Below are positions 33,551 through 48,600 of a stretch of DNA of 60,000 nucleotides, one piece after another; within the stretch, counting starts at the first letter, position 1, and every line of letters begins with the position of its first letter. A program made the translations under genes and the position numbers. The DNA is from Lineus longissimus. Lineage: Eukaryota; Nemertea; Pilidiophora; Heteronemertea; Lineidae. The DNA is taken from positions 19,020,039 to 19,080,038 of the forward strand of contig NC_088317.1 of NCBI RefSeq assembly GCF_910592395.1. The letters run 5' to 3'. Below the pieces are notes generated by a model. The model was not told where the DNA came from, made no database searches, and saw nothing but the letters and a program-made list of their open reading frames with translations.

Positions 33551-33617
33551 GACGGCTCAGCGCTGAAGGTGTTTGACTGTGGATCTGCTGGTCACGGGTT
33601 CGACCCCCGGTGAATCG
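33551..33617 (+). ncRNA. tRNA-like Pol III unit, first of 23
   Basis: The segment contains an A-box-like GGCTCAGCGCTGAAGG, an anticodon-arm-like TTTGACTGTGGATC similar to tRNA-Cys, and a B-box GGGTTCGACCCCC with a good T arm (four of five stem pairs). It is followed within a few bases by 8-10 T, a Pol III terminator. D, anticodon and acceptor stems pair poorly, so it is a tRNA-derived promoter or pseudogene like a SINE head, not a working tRNA. The same segment starts at 34359, 35167, 35976, 36784, 37592, 38399, 39208, 40016, 40824, 41633, 42441, 43249, 44058, 44866, 45674, 46483, 47292, 48100, 48909, 49718, 50527 and 51336. Variants: TTCT for GGCT near 37595, an extra C in the T arm near 38453, CTGG for CCGG near 50585. 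Confidence 0.6.
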
Positions 33618-36600
33618 ATTTTTTTTTTCTTTTTTTCTTCTTCCTTGTCTTGCTATCTGATCATCCATGTACAGATGTAAACATTTTCATTATCATCATT
33701 ATCATACTCCGCACCCAAACTTTCCAAACTCCAGCACATACTGATTCCGGGCGTTCGAGTACATGAATTATGAGGTAGATGTATTGTTTCAATCATCGCA
33801 AATCTGCCTAAAACGGCAAATTTTCTCAGGTACGGGTAAGACAGTGGCGTGCGTCTTTTTCATTGAAACGACCTCGCACGGCCGGCACCGACATATATCG
33901 TCGTTGATGATGGAGAGAGCGGTAGCCGGTACATATTGAGCACGGTTCACTAGCAGTTCAATGTGCTCATGACGTGACGAGAGCAAATCTCACGGGTGGG
34001 GCGGAAATTCGCCATATTGCTGACATCATCGGCGCCAACAACTGTTTCTTTTGACCCTGCCGGAGTCTTTCAAACAATAAATGATTGTGTCTGACCCTGC
34101 TGACCTCGATTTTGAAAAACTTTTTAAAAAAGGTCATTCAAACGTTAAATCAACTGCAAAGATAATCTTTTATATCACTGAGGTATGTACATACGATATG
34201 TTGAGAAAAATCTGTACAACTATCGAAATATACGATTACTTGGAACTATTTCGGCTAATCACTTTGCCACCTGCGCGACCTTGTCACTATTGTGGCGCGC
34301 TCGTTTGCATACCGCATATAAGAGGCGAATAAAATCTCCATTTCAACATGAAAGCCTTGACGGCTCAGCGCTGAAGGTGTTTGACTGTGGATCGGCTGGT
34401 CACGGGTTCGACCCCCGGTGAATCGAATTTTTTTTCTTTTTTTCTTCTTCCTTGTCTTGCTATCTGATCATCCATGTACAGATGTAAACATTTTCATTAT
34501 CATCATTATCATACTCCGCACCCAAACTTTCCAAACTCCAGCACATACTGATTCCGGGCGTTCGAGTACATGAATTATGAGGTAGATGTATTGTTTCAAT
34601 CATCGCAAATCTGCCTAAAACGGCAAGTTTTCTCAGGTACGGGTACGACAGTGGCGTGCGTCTTTTTCATTGAAACGACCTCGCACGGCCGGCACCGACA
34701 TATATCGTCGTTGATGATGGAGAGAGCGGTAGCCGGTACATATTGAGCACGGTTCACTAGCAGTTCAATGTGCTCATGACGTGACGAGAGCAAATCTCAC
34801 GGGTGGGGCGGAAATTCGCCATATTGCTGACATCATCGGCGCCAACAACTGTTTCTTTTGACCCTGCCGGAGTCTTTCAAAACAATAAATGATTGTGTCT
34901 GACCCTGCTGACCTCGATTTTGAAAAACTTTTTAAAAAAGGTCATTCAAACGTTAAATCAACTGCAAAGATAATCTTTTATATCACTGAGGTATGTACAT
35001 ACGATATGTTGAGAAAAATCTGTACAACTATCGAAATATACGATTACTTGGAACTATTTCGGCTAATCACTTTGCCACCTGCGCGACCTTGTCACTATTG
35101 TGGCGCGCTCGTTTGCATACCGCATATAAGAGGCGAATAAAATCTCCATTTCAACATGAAAGCCTTGACGGCTCAGCGCTGAAGGTGTTTGACTGTGGAT
35201 CGGCTGGTCACGGGTTCGACCCCCGGTGAATCGAATTTTTTTTTCTTTTTTTCTTCTTCCTTGTCTTGCTATCTGATCATCCATGTACAGATGTAAACAT
35301 TTTCATTATCATCATTATCACACTCCGCACCCAAACTTTTCAAACTCCAGCACATACTGATTCCGGGCGTTCGAGTACATGAATTATGAGGTAGATGTAT
35401 TGTTTCAATCATCGCAAATCTGCCTAAAACGGCAAGTTTTCTCAGGTACGGGTACGACAGTGGCGTGCGTCTTTTTCATTGAAACGACCTCGCACGGCCG
35501 GCACCGACATATATCGTCGTTGATGATGGAGAGAGCGGTAGCCGGTACATATTGAGCACGGTTCACTAGCAGTTCAATGTGCTCATGACGTGACGAGAGC
35601 AAATCTCACGGGTGGGGCGGAAATTCGCCATATTGCTGACATCATCGGCGCCAACAACTGTTTCTTTTGACCCTGCCGGAGTCTTTCAAAACAATAAATG
35701 ATTGTGTCTGACCCTGCTGACCTCGATTTTGAAAAACTTTTTTAAAAAGGTCATTCAAACGTTAAATCAACTGCAAAGATAATCTTTTATATCACTGAGG
35801 TATGTACATACGATATGTTGAGAAAAATCTGTACAACTATCGAAATATACGATTACTTGGAACTATTTCGGCTAATCACTTTGCCACCTGCGCGACCTTG
35901 TCACTATTGTGGCGCGCTCGTTTGCATACCGCATATAAGAGGCGAATAAAATCTCCATTTCAACATGAAAGCCTTGACGGCTCAGCGCTGACGGTGTTTG
36001 ACTGTGGATCGGCTGGTCACGGGTTCGACCCCCGGTGAATCGTTTTTTTTTTCTTTTTTTCTTCTTCCTTGTCTTGCTATCTGATCATCCATGTACAGAT
36101 GTAAACATTTTCATTATCATCATTATCATACTCCGCACCCAAACTTTTCAAACTCCAGCACATACTGATTCCGGGCGTTCGAGTACATGAATTATGAGGT
36201 AGATGTATTGTTTCAATCATTGCAAATCTGCCTAAAACGGCAAGTTTTCTCAGGTACGGGTACGACAGTGGCGTGCGTCTTTTTCATTGAAACGACCTCG
36301 CACGGCCGGCACCGACATATATCGTCGTTGATGATGGAGAGAGCGGTAGCCGGTACATATTGAGCACGGTTCACTAGCAGTTCAATGTGCTTATGACGTG
36401 ACGAGAGCAAATCTCACGGGTGGGGCGGAAATTCGCCATATTGCTGACATCATCGGCGCCAACAACTGTTTCTTTTGACCCTGCCGGAGTCTTTCAAAAC
36501 AATAAATGATTGTGTCTGACCCTGCTGACCTCGATTTTGAAAAACTTTTTAAAAAAGGTCATTCAAACGTTAAATCAACTGCAAAGATAATCTTTTATAT

Positions 36601-39600
36601 CACTGAGGTATGTACATACGATATGTTGAGAAAAATCTGTACAACTATCGAAATATACGATTACTTGGAACTATTTCGGCTAATCACTTTGCCACCTGCG
36701 CGACCTTGTCACTATTGTGGCGCGCTCGTTTGCATACCGCATATAAGAGGCGAATAAAATCTCCATTTCAACATGAAAGCCTTGACGGCTCAGCGCTGAA
36801 GGTGTTTGACTGTGGATCGGCTGGTCACGGGTTCGACCCCCGGTGAATCGAATTTTGTTTTCTTTTTTTCTTCTTCCTTGTCTTGCTATCTGATCATCCA
36901 TGTACAGATGTAAACATTTTCATTATCATCATTATCATACTCCGCACCCAAATTTTTAAACTCCAGCACATACTGATTCCGGGCGTTCGAGTACATGAAT
37001 TATGAGGTAGATGTATTGTTTCAATCATCGCAAATCTGCCTAAAACGGCAAGTTTTCTCAGGTACGGGTACGACAGTGGCGTGCGTCTTTTTCATTGAAA
37101 CGACCTCGCACGGCCGGCACCGACATATATCGTCGTTGATGATGGAGAGAGCGGTAGCCGGTACATATTGAGCACGGTTCACTAGCAGTTCAATGTGCTC
37201 ATGACGTGACGAGAGCAAATCTCACGGGTGGGGCGGAAATTCGCCATATTGCTGACATCATCGGCGCCAACAACTGTTTCTTTTGACCCTGCCGGAGTCT
37301 TTCAAAACAATAAATGATTGTGTCTGACCCTGCTGACCTCGATTTTGAAAAACTTTTTAAAAAAGGTCATTCAAACGTTAAATCAACTGCAAAGATAATC
37401 TTTTATATCACTGAGGTATGTACATACGATATGTTGAGAAAAATCTGTACAACTATCGAAATATACGATTACTTGGAACTATTTCGGCTAATCACTTTGC
37501 CACCTGCGCGACCTTGTCACTATTGTGGCGCGCTCGTTTGCATACCGCATATAAGAGGCGAATAAAATCTCCATTTCAACATGAAAGCCTTGACTTCTCA
37601 GCGCTGAAGGTGTTTGACTGTGGATCGGCTGGTCACGGGTTCGACCCCCGGTGAATCGATTTTTTTTTCTTTTTTTCTTCTTCCTTGTCTTGCTATCTGA
37701 TCATCTATGTACAGATGTAAACATTTTCATTATCATCATTATCATACTCCGCACCCAAACTTTTCAAACTCCAGCACATACCGATTCCGGGCGTTCGAGT
37801 ACATGAATTATGAGGTAGATGTATTGTTTCAATCATCGCAAATCTGCCTAAAACGGCAAGTTTTCTCAGGTACGGGTACGACAGTGGCGTGCGTCTTTTT
37901 CATTGAAACGACGTCGCACGGCCGGCACCGACATATATCGTCGTTGATGATGGAGAGAGCGGTAGCCGGTACATATTGAGCACGGTTCACTAGCAGTTCA
38001 ATGTGCTCATGACGTGACGAGAGCAAATCTCACGGGTGGGGCGGAAATTCGCATATTGCTGACATCATCGGCGCCAACAACTGTTTCTTTTGACCCTGCC
38101 GGAGTCTTTCAAAACAATAAATGATTGTGTCTGACCCTGCTGACCTCGATTTTGAAAAACTTTTTAAAAAAGGTCATTCAAACGTTAAATCAACTGCAAA
38201 GATAATCTTTTATATCACTGAGGTATGTACATACGATATGTTGAGAAAAATCTGTACAACTATCGAAATATACGATTACTTGGAACTATTTCGGCTAATC
38301 ACTTTGCCACCTGCGCGACCTTGTCACTATTGTGGCGCGCTCGTTTGCATACCGCATATAAGAGGCGAATAAAATCTCCATTTCAACATGAAAGCCTTGA
38401 CGGCTCAGCGCTGACGGTGTTTGACTGTGGATCGGCTGGTCACGGGTTCGACCCCCCGGTGAATCGTTTTTTTTTTCTTTTTTTCTTCTTCCTTGTCTTG
38501 CTATCTGATCATCCATGTACAGATGTAAACATTTTCATTATCATCATTATCATACTCCGCACCCAAACTTTTCAAACTCCAGCACATACTGATTCCGGGC
38601 GTTCGAGTACATGAATTATGAGGTAGATGTATTGTTTCAATCATTGCAAATCTGCCTAAAACGGCAAGTTTTCTCAGGTACGGGTACGACAGTGGCGTGC
38701 GTCTTTTTCATTGAAACGACCTCGCACGGCCGGCACCGACATATATCGTCGTTGATGATGGAGAGAGCGGTAGCCGGTACATATTGAGCACGGTTCACTA
38801 GCAGTTCAATGTGCTTATGACGTGACGAGAGCAAATCTCACGGGTGGGGCGGAAATTCGCCATATTGCTGACATCATCGGCGCCAACAACTGTTTCTTTT
38901 GACCCTGCCGGAGTCTTTCAAAACAATAAATGATTGTGTCTGACCCTGCTGACCTCGATTTTGAAAAACTTTTTAAAAAAGGTCATTCAAACGTTAAATC
39001 AACTGCAAAGATAATCTTTTATATCACTGAGGTATGTACATACGATATGTTGAGAAAAATCTGTACAACTATCGAAATATACGATTACTTGGAACTATTT
39101 CGGCTAATCACTTTGCCACCTGCGCGACCTTGTCACTATTGTGGCGCGCTCGTTTGCATACCGCATATAAGAGGCGAATAAAATCTCCATTTCAACATGA
39201 AAGCCTTGACGGCTCAGCGCTGAAGGTGTTTGACTGTGGATCGGCTGGTCACGGGTTCGACCCCCGGTGAATCGAATTTTTTTTTCTTTTTTTCTTCTTC
39301 CTTGTCTTGCTATCTGATCATCCATGTACAGATGTAAACATTTTCATTATCATCATTATCATACTCCGCACCCAAATTTTTAAACTCCAGCACATACTGA
39401 TTCCGGGCGTTCGAGTACATGAATTATGAGGTAGATGTATTGTTTCAATCATCGCAAATCTGCCTAAAACGGCAAGTTTTCTCAGGTACGGGTACGACAG
39501 TGGCGTGCGTCTTTTTCATTGAAACGACCTCGCACGGCCGGCACCGACATATATCGTCGTTGATGATGGAGAGAGCGGTAGCCGGTACATATTGAGCACG

Positions 39601-42600
39601 GTTCACTAGCAGTTCAATGTGCTCATGACGTGACGAGAGCAAATCTCACGGGTGGGGCGGAAATTCGCCATATTGCTGACATCATCGGCGCCAACAACTG
39701 TTTCTTTTGACCCTGCCGGAGTCTTTCAAAACAATAAATGATTGTGTCTGACCCTGCTGACCTCGATTTTGAAAAACTTTTTAAAAAAGGTCATTCAAAC
39801 GTTAAATCAACTGCAAAGATAATCTTTTATATCACTGAGGTATGTACATACGATATGTTGAGAAAAATCTGTACAACTATCGAAATATACGATTACTTGG
39901 AACTATTTCGGCTAATCACTTTGCCACCTGCGCGACCTTGTCACTATTGTGGCGCGCTCGTTTGCATACCGCATATAAGAGGCGAATAAAATCTCCATTT
40001 CAACATGAAAGCCTTGACGGCTCAGCGCTGAAGGTGTTTGACTGTGGATCGGCTGGTCACGGGTTCGACCCCCGGTGAATCGATTTTTTTTTCTTTTTTT
40101 CTTCTTCCTTGTCTTGCTATCTGATCATCTATGTACAGATGTTAACATTTTCATTATCATCATTATCATACTCCGCACCCAAACTTTTCAAACTCCAGCA
40201 CATACCGATTCCGGGCGTTCGAGTACATGAATTATGAGGTAGATGTATTGTTTCAATCATTGCAAATCTGCCTAAAACGGCAAGTTTTCTCAGGTACGGG
40301 TACGACAGTGGCGTGCGTCTTTTTCATTGAAACGACCTCGCACGGCCGGCACCGACATATATCGTCGTTGATGATGGAGAGAGCGGTAGCCGGTACATAT
40401 TGAGCACGGTTCACTAGCAGTTCAATGTGCTCATGACGTGACGAGAGCAAATCTCACGGGTGGGGCGGAAATTCGCCATATTGCTGACATCATCGGCGCC
40501 AACAACTGTTTCTTTTGACCCTGCCGGAGTCTTTCAAAACAATAAATGATTGTGTCTGACCCTGCTGACCTCGATTTTGAAAAACTTTTTAAAAAAGGTC
40601 ATTCAAACGTTAAATCAACTGCAAAGATAATCTTTTATGTCACTGAGGTATGTACATACGATATGTTGAGAAAAATCTGTACAACTATCGAAATATACGA
40701 TTACTTGGAACTATTTCGGCTTATCACTTTGCCACCTGCGCGACCTTGTCACTATTGTGGCGCGCTCGTTTGCATACCGCATATAAGAGGCGAATAAAAT
40801 CTCCATTTCAACATGAAAGCCTTGACGGCTCAGCGCTGACGGTGTTTGACTGTGGATCGGCTGGTCACGGGTTCGACCCCCGGTGAATCGTTTTTTTTTT
40901 CTTTTTTTCTTCTTCCTTGTCTTGCTATCTGATCATCCATGTACAGATGTAAACATTTTCATTATCATCATTATCATACTCCGCACCCAAACTTTTCAAA
41001 CTCCAGCACATACTGATTCCGGGCGTTCGAGTACATGAATTATGAGGTAGATGTATTGTTTCAATCATTGCAAATCTGCCTAAAACGGCAAGTTTTCTCA
41101 GGTACGGGTACGACAGTGGCGTGCGTCTTTTTCATTGAAACGACCTCGCACGGCCGGCACCGACATATATCGTCGTTGATGATGGAGAGAGCGGTAGCCG
41201 GTACATATTGAGCACGGTTCACTAGCAGTTCAATGTGCTTATGACGTGACGAGAGCAAATCTCACGGGTGGGGCGGAAATTCGCCATATTGCTGACATCA
41301 TCGGCGCCAACAACTGTTTCTTTTGACCCTGCCGGAGTCTTTCAAAACAATAAATGATTGTGTCTGACCCTGCTGACCTCGATTTTGAAAAACTTTTTAA
41401 AAAAAGGTCATTCAAACGTTAAATCAACTGCAAAGATAATCTTTTATGTCACTGAGGTATGTACATACGATATGTTGAGAAAAATCTGTACAACTATCGA
41501 AATATACGATTACTTGGAACTATTTCGGCTAATCACTTTGCCACCTGCGCGACCTTGTCACTATTGTGGCGCGCTCGTTTGCATACCGCATATAAGAGGC
41601 GAATAAAATCTCCATTTCAACATGAAAGCCTTGACGGCTCAGCGCTGAAGGTGTTTGACTGTGGATCGGCTGGTCACGGGTTCGACCCCCGGTGAATCGA
41701 ATTTTTTTTTCTTTTTTTCTTCTTCCTTGTCTTGCTATCTGATCATCCATGTACAGATGTAAACATTTTCATTATCATCATTATCATACTCCGCACCCAA
41801 ATTTTTAAACTCCAGCACATACTGATTCCGGGCGTTCGAGTACATGAATTATGAGGTAGATGTATTGTTTCAATCATCGCAAATCTGCCTAAAACGGCAA
41901 GTTTTCTCAGGTACGGGTACGACAGTGGCGTGCGTCTTTTTCATTGAAACGACCTCGCACGGCCGGCACCGACATATATCGTCGTTGATGATGGAGAGAG
42001 CGGTAGCCGGTACATATTGAGCACGGTTCACTAGCAGTTCAATGTGCTCATGACGTGACGAGAGCAAATCTCACGGGTGGGGCGGAAATTCGCCATATTG
42101 CTGACATCATCGGCGCCAACAACTGTTTCTTTTGACCCTGCCGGAGTCTTTCAAAACAATAAATGATTGTGTCTGACCCTGCTGACCTCGATTTTGAAAA
42201 ACTTTTTAAAAAAGGTCATTCAAACGTTAAATCAACTGCAAAGATAATCTTTTATATCACTGAGGTATGTACATACGATATGTTGAGAAAAATCTGTACA
42301 ACTATCGAAATATACGATTACTTGGAACTATTTCGGCTAATCACTTTGCCACCTGCGCGACCTTGTCACTATTGTGGCGCGCTCGTTTGCATACCGCATA
42401 TAAGAGGCGAATAAAATCTCCATTTCAACATGAAAGCCTTGACGGCTCAGCGCTGAAGGTGTTTGACTGTGGATCGGCTGGTCACGGGTTCGACCCCCGG
42501 TGAATCGATTTTTTTTTCTTTTTTTCTTCTTCCTTGTCTTGCTATCTGATCATCTATGTACAGATGTAAACATTTTCATTATCATCATTATCATACTCCG

Positions 42601-45600
42601 CACCCAAACTTTTCAAACTCCAGCACATACCGATTCCGGGCGTTCGAGTACATGAATTATGAGGTAGATGTATTGTTTCAATCATCGCAAATCTGCCTAA
42701 AACGGCAAGTTTTCTCAGGTACGGGTACGACAGTGGCGTGCGTCTTTTTCATTGAAACGACCTCGCACGGCCGGCACCGACATATATCGTCGTTGATGAT
42801 GGAGAGAGCGGTAGCCGGTACATATTGAGCACGGTTCACTAGCAGTTCAATGTGCTCATGACGTGACGAGAGCAAATCTCACGGGTGGGGCGGAAATTCG
42901 CCATATTGCTGACATCATCGGCGCCAACAACTGTTTCTTTTGACCCTGCCGGAGTCTTTCAAAACAATAAATGATTGTGTCTGACCCTGCTGACCTCGAT
43001 TTTGAAAAACTTTTTAAAAAAGGTCATTCAAACGTTAAATCAACTGCAAAGATAATCTTTTATATCACTGAGGTATGTACATACGATATGTTGAGAAAAA
43101 TCTGTACAACTATCGAAATATACGATTACTTGGAACTATTTCGGCTAATCACTTTGCCACCTGCGCGACCTTGTCACTATTGTGGCGCGCTCGTTTGCAT
43201 ACCGCATATAAGAGGCGAATAAAATCTCCATTTCAACATGAAAGCCTTGACGGCTCAGCGCTGAAGGTGTTTGACTGTGGATCGGCTGGTCACGGGTTCG
43301 ACCCCCGGTGAATCGAATTTTTTTTTCTTTTTTTCTTCTTCCTTGTCTTGCTATCTGATCATCTATGTACAGATGTAAACATTTTCATTATCATCATTAT
43401 CACACTCCGCACCCAAACTTTTCAAACTCCAGCACATACTGATTCCGGGCGTTCGAGTACATGAATTATGAGGTAGATGTATTGTTTCAATCATCGCAAA
43501 TCTGCCTAAAACGGCAAGTTTTCTCAGGTACGGGTACGACAGTGGCGTGCGTCTTTTTCATTGAAACGACCTCGCACGGCCGGCACCGACATATATCGTC
43601 GTTGATGATGGAGAGAGCGGTAGCCGGTACATATTGAGCACGGTTCACTAGCAGTTCAATGTGCTCATGACGTGACGAGAGCAAATCTCACGGGTGGGGC
43701 GGAAATTCGCCATATTGCTGACATCATCGGCGCCAACAACTGTTTCTTTTGACCCTGCCGGAGTCTTTCAAAACAATAAATGATTGTGTCTGACCCTGCT
43801 GACCTCGATTTTGAAAAACTTTTTAAAAAAGGTCATTCAAACGTTAAATCAACTGCAAAGATAATCTTTTATATCACTGAGGTATGTACATACGATATGT
43901 TGAGAAAAATCTGTACAACTATCGAAATATACGATTACTTGGAACTATTTCGGCTAATCACTTTGCCACCTGCGCGACCTTGTCACTATTGTGGCGCGCT
44001 CGTTTGCATACCGCATATAAGAGGCGAATAAAATCTCCATTTCAACATGAAAGCCTTGACGGCTCAGCGCTGACGGTGTTTGACTGTGGATCGGCTGGTC
44101 ACGGGTTCGACCCCCGGTGAATCGAATTTTTTTTCTTTTTTTCTTCTTCCTTGTCTTGCTATCTGATCATCCATGTACAGATGTAAACATTTTCATTATC
44201 ATCATTATCATACTCCGCACCCAAACTTTTCAAACTCCAGCACATACTGATTCCGGGCGTTCGAGTACATGAATTATGAGGTAGATGTATTGTTTCAATC
44301 ATCGCAAATCTGCCTAAAACGGCAAGTTTTCTCAGGTACGGGTACGACAGTGGCGTGCGTCTTTTTCATTGAAACGACCTCGCACGGCCGGCACCGACAT
44401 ATATCGTCGTTGATGATGGAGAGAGCGGTAGCCGGTACATATTGAGCACGGTTCACTAGCAGTTCAATGTGCTTATGACGTGACGAGAGCAAATCTCACG
44501 GGTGGGGCGGAAATTCGCCATATTGCTGACATCATCGGCGCCAACAACTGTTTCTTTTGACCCTGCCGGAGTCTTTCAAAACAATAAATGATTGTGTCTG
44601 ACCCTGCTGACCTCGATTTTGAAAAACTTTTTAAAAAAGGTCATTCAAACGTTAAATCAACTGCAAAGATAATCTTTTATATCACTGAGGTATGTACATA
44701 CGATATGTTGAGAAAAATCTGTACAACTATCGAAATATACGATTACTTGGAACTATTTCGGCTAATCACTTTGCCACCTGCGCGACCTTGTCACTATTGT
44801 GGCGCGCTCGTTTGCATACCGCATATAAGAGGCGAATAAAATCTCCATTTCAACATGAAAGCCTTGACGGCTCAGCGCTGAAGGTGTTTGACTGTGGATC
44901 GGCTGGTCACGGGTTCGACCCCCGGTGAATCGAATTTTGTTTTCTTTTTTTCTTCTTCCTTGTCTTGCTATCTGATCATCCATGTACAGATGTAAACATT
45001 TTCATTATCATCATTATCATACTCCGCACCCAAATTTTTAAACTCCAGCACATACTGATTCCGGGCGTTCGAGTACATGAATTATGAGGTAGATGTATTG
45101 TTTCAATCATTGCAAATCTGCCTAAAACGGCAAGTTTTCTCAGGTACGGGTACGACAGTGGCGTGCGTCTTTTTCATTGAAACGACCTCGCACGGCCGGC
45201 ACCGACATATATCGTCGTTGATGATGGAGAGAGCGGTAGCCGGTACATATTGAGCACGGTTCACTAGCAGTTCAATGTGCTCATGACGTGACGAGAGCAA
45301 ATCTCACGGGTGGGGCGGAAATTCGCCATATTGCTGACATCATCGGCGCCAACAACTGTTTCTTTTGACCCTGCCGGAGTCTTTCAAAACAATAAATGAT
45401 TGTGTCTGACCCTGCTGACCTCGATTTTGAAAAACTTTTTAAAAAAGGTCATTCAAACGTTAAATCAACTGCAAAGATAATCTTTTATATCACTGAGGTA
45501 TGTACATACGATATGTTGAGAAAAATCTGTACAACTATCGAAATATACGATTACTTGGAACTATTTCGGCTAATCACTTTGCCACCTGCGCGACCTTGTC

Positions 45601-48600
45601 ACTATTGTGGCGCGCTCGTTTGCATACCGCATATAAGAGGCGAATAAAATCTCCATTTCAACATGAAAGCCTTGACGGCTCAGCGCTGAAGGTGTTTGAC
45701 TGTGGATCGGCTGGTCACGGGTTCGACCCCCGGTGAATCGAATTTTTTTTTCTTTTTTTCTTCTTCCTTGTCTTGCTATCTGATCATCCATGTACAGATG
45801 TAAACATTTTCATTATCATCATTATCATACTCCGCACCCAAACTTTTCAAACTCCAGCACATACTGATTCCGGGCGTTCGAGTACATGAATTATGAGGTA
45901 GATGTATTGTTTCAATCATCGCAAATCTGCCTAAAACGGCAAGTTTTCTCAGGTACGGGTACGACAGTGGCGTGCGTCTTTTTCATTGAAACGACCTCGC
46001 ACGGCCGGCACCGACATATATCGTCGTTGATGATGGAGAGAGCGGTAGCCGGTACATATTGAGCACGGTTCACTAGCAGTTCAATGTGCTCATGACGTGA
46101 CGAGAGCAAATCTCACGGGTGGGGCGGAAATTCGCCATATTGCTGACATCATCGGCGCCAACAACTGTTTCTTTTGACCCTGCCGGAGTCTTTCAAAACA
46201 ATAAATGATTGTGTCTGACCCTGCTGACCTCGATTTTGAAAAACTTTTTAAAAAAGGTCATTCAAACGTTAAATCAACTGCAAAGATAATCTTTTATATC
46301 ACTGAGGTATGTACATACGATATGTTGAGAAAAATCTGTACAACTATCGAAATATACGATTACTTGGAACTATTTCGGCTAATCACTTTGCCACCTGCGC
46401 GACCTTGTCACTATTGTGGCGCGCTCGTTTGCATACCGCATATAAGAGGCGAATAAAATCTCCATTTCAACATGAAAGCCTTGACGGCTCAGCGCTGAAG
46501 GTGTTTGACTGTGGATCGGCTGGTCACGGGTTCGACCCCCGGTGAATCGATTTTTTTTTTCTTTTTTTCTTCTTCCTTGTCTTGCTATCTGATCATCTAT
46601 GTACAGATGTAAACATTTTCATTATCATCATTATCATACTCCGCACCCAAACTTTTCAAACTCCTGCACATACCGATTCCGGGCGTTCGAGTACATGAAT
46701 TATGAGGTAGATGTATTGTTTCAATCATCGCAAATCTGCCTAAAACGGCAAGTTTTCTCAGGTACGGGTACGACAGTGGCGTGCGTCTTTTTCATTGAAA
46801 CGACCTCGCACGGCCGGCACCGACATATATCGTCGTTGATGATGGAGAGAGCGGTAGCCGGTACATATTGAGCACGGTTCACTAGCAGTTCAATGTGCTC
46901 ATGACGTGACGAGAGCAAATCTCACGGGTGGGGCGGAAATTCGCCATATTGCTGACATCATCGGCGCCAACAACTGTTTCTTTTGACCCTGCCGGAGTCT
47001 TTCAAAACAATAAATGATTGTGTCTGACCCTGCTGACCTCGATTTTGAAAAACTTTTTAAAAAAGGTCATTCAAACGTTAAATCAACTGCAAAGATAATC
47101 TTTTATATCACTGAGGTATGTACATACGATATGTTGAGAAAAATCTGTACAACTATCGAAATATACGATTACTTGGAACTATTTCGGCTAATCACTTTGC
47201 CACCTGCGCGACCTTGTCACTATTGTGGCGCGCTCGTTTGCATACCGCATATAAGAGGCGAATAAAATCTCCATTTCAACATGAAAGCCTTGACGGCTCA
47301 GCGCTGAAGGTGTTTGACTGTGGATCGGCTGGTCACGGGTTCGACCCCCGGTGAATCGAATTTTTTTTTCTTTTTTTCTTCTTCCTTGTCTTGCTATCTG
47401 ATCATCCATGTACAGATGTAAACATTTTCATTATCATCATTATCATACTCCGCACCCAAACTTTTCAAACTCCAGCACATACTGATTCCGGGCGTTCGAG
47501 TACATGAATTATGAGGTAGATGTATTGTTTCAATCATCGCAAATCTGCCTAAAACGGCAAGTTTTCTCAGGTACGGGTACGACAGTGGCGTGCGTCTTTT
47601 TCATTGAAACGACCTCGCACGGCCGGCACCGACATATATCGTCGTTGATGATGGAGAGAGCGGTAGCCGGTACATATTGAGCACGGTTCACTAGCAGTTC
47701 AATGTGCTCATGACGTGACGAGAGCAAATCTCACGGGTGGGGCGGAAATTCGCCATATTGCTGACATCATCGCGCCAACAACTGTTTCTTTTGACCCTGC
47801 CGGAGTCTTTCAAAACAATAAATGATTGTGTCCGACCCTGCTGACCTCGATTTTGAAAAACTTTTTAAAAAAGGTCATTCAAACCTTAAATCAACTGCAA
47901 AGATAATCTTTTATATCACTGAGGTATGTACATACGATATGTTGAGAAAAATCTGTACAACTATCGAAATATACGATTACTTGGAACTATTTCGGCTAAT
48001 CACTTTGCCACCTGCGCGACCTTGTCACTATTGTGGCGCGCTCGTTTGCATACCGCATATAAGGGGCGAATAAAATCATCATTTCAACATGAAAGCCTTG
48101 ACGGCTCAGCGCTGAAGGTGTTCGACTGTGGATCGGCTGGTCACGGGTTCGACCCCCGGTGAATCGAATTTTTTTTTCTTTTTTTCTTCTTCCTTGTCTT
48201 GCTATCTGATCATCCATGTACAGATGTAAACATTTTCATTATCATCATTATCATACTCCGCACCCAAACTTTTCAAACTCCAGCACATACTGATTCCGGG
48301 CGTTCGAGTACATGAATTATGAGGTAGATGTATTGTTTCAATCATCGCAAATCTGCCTAAAACGGCAAGTTTTCTCAGGTACGGGTACGACAGTGGCGTG
48401 CGTCTTTTTCATTGAAACGACCTCGCACGGCCGGCACCGACATATATCGTCGTTGATGATGGAGAGAGCGGTAGCCGGTACATATTGAGCACGGTTCACT
48501 AGCAGTTCAATGTGCTCATGACGTGACGAGAGCAAATCTCACGGGTGGGGCGGAAATTCGCCATATTGCTGACATCATCGGCGCCAACAACTGTTTCTTT

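Noticed and set aside
33551-33617. Functional tRNA-Cys or tRNA-His gene
   Set aside because: The acceptor stem does not pair and the D and anticodon stems are weak; only the T arm and promoter boxes are well preserved.
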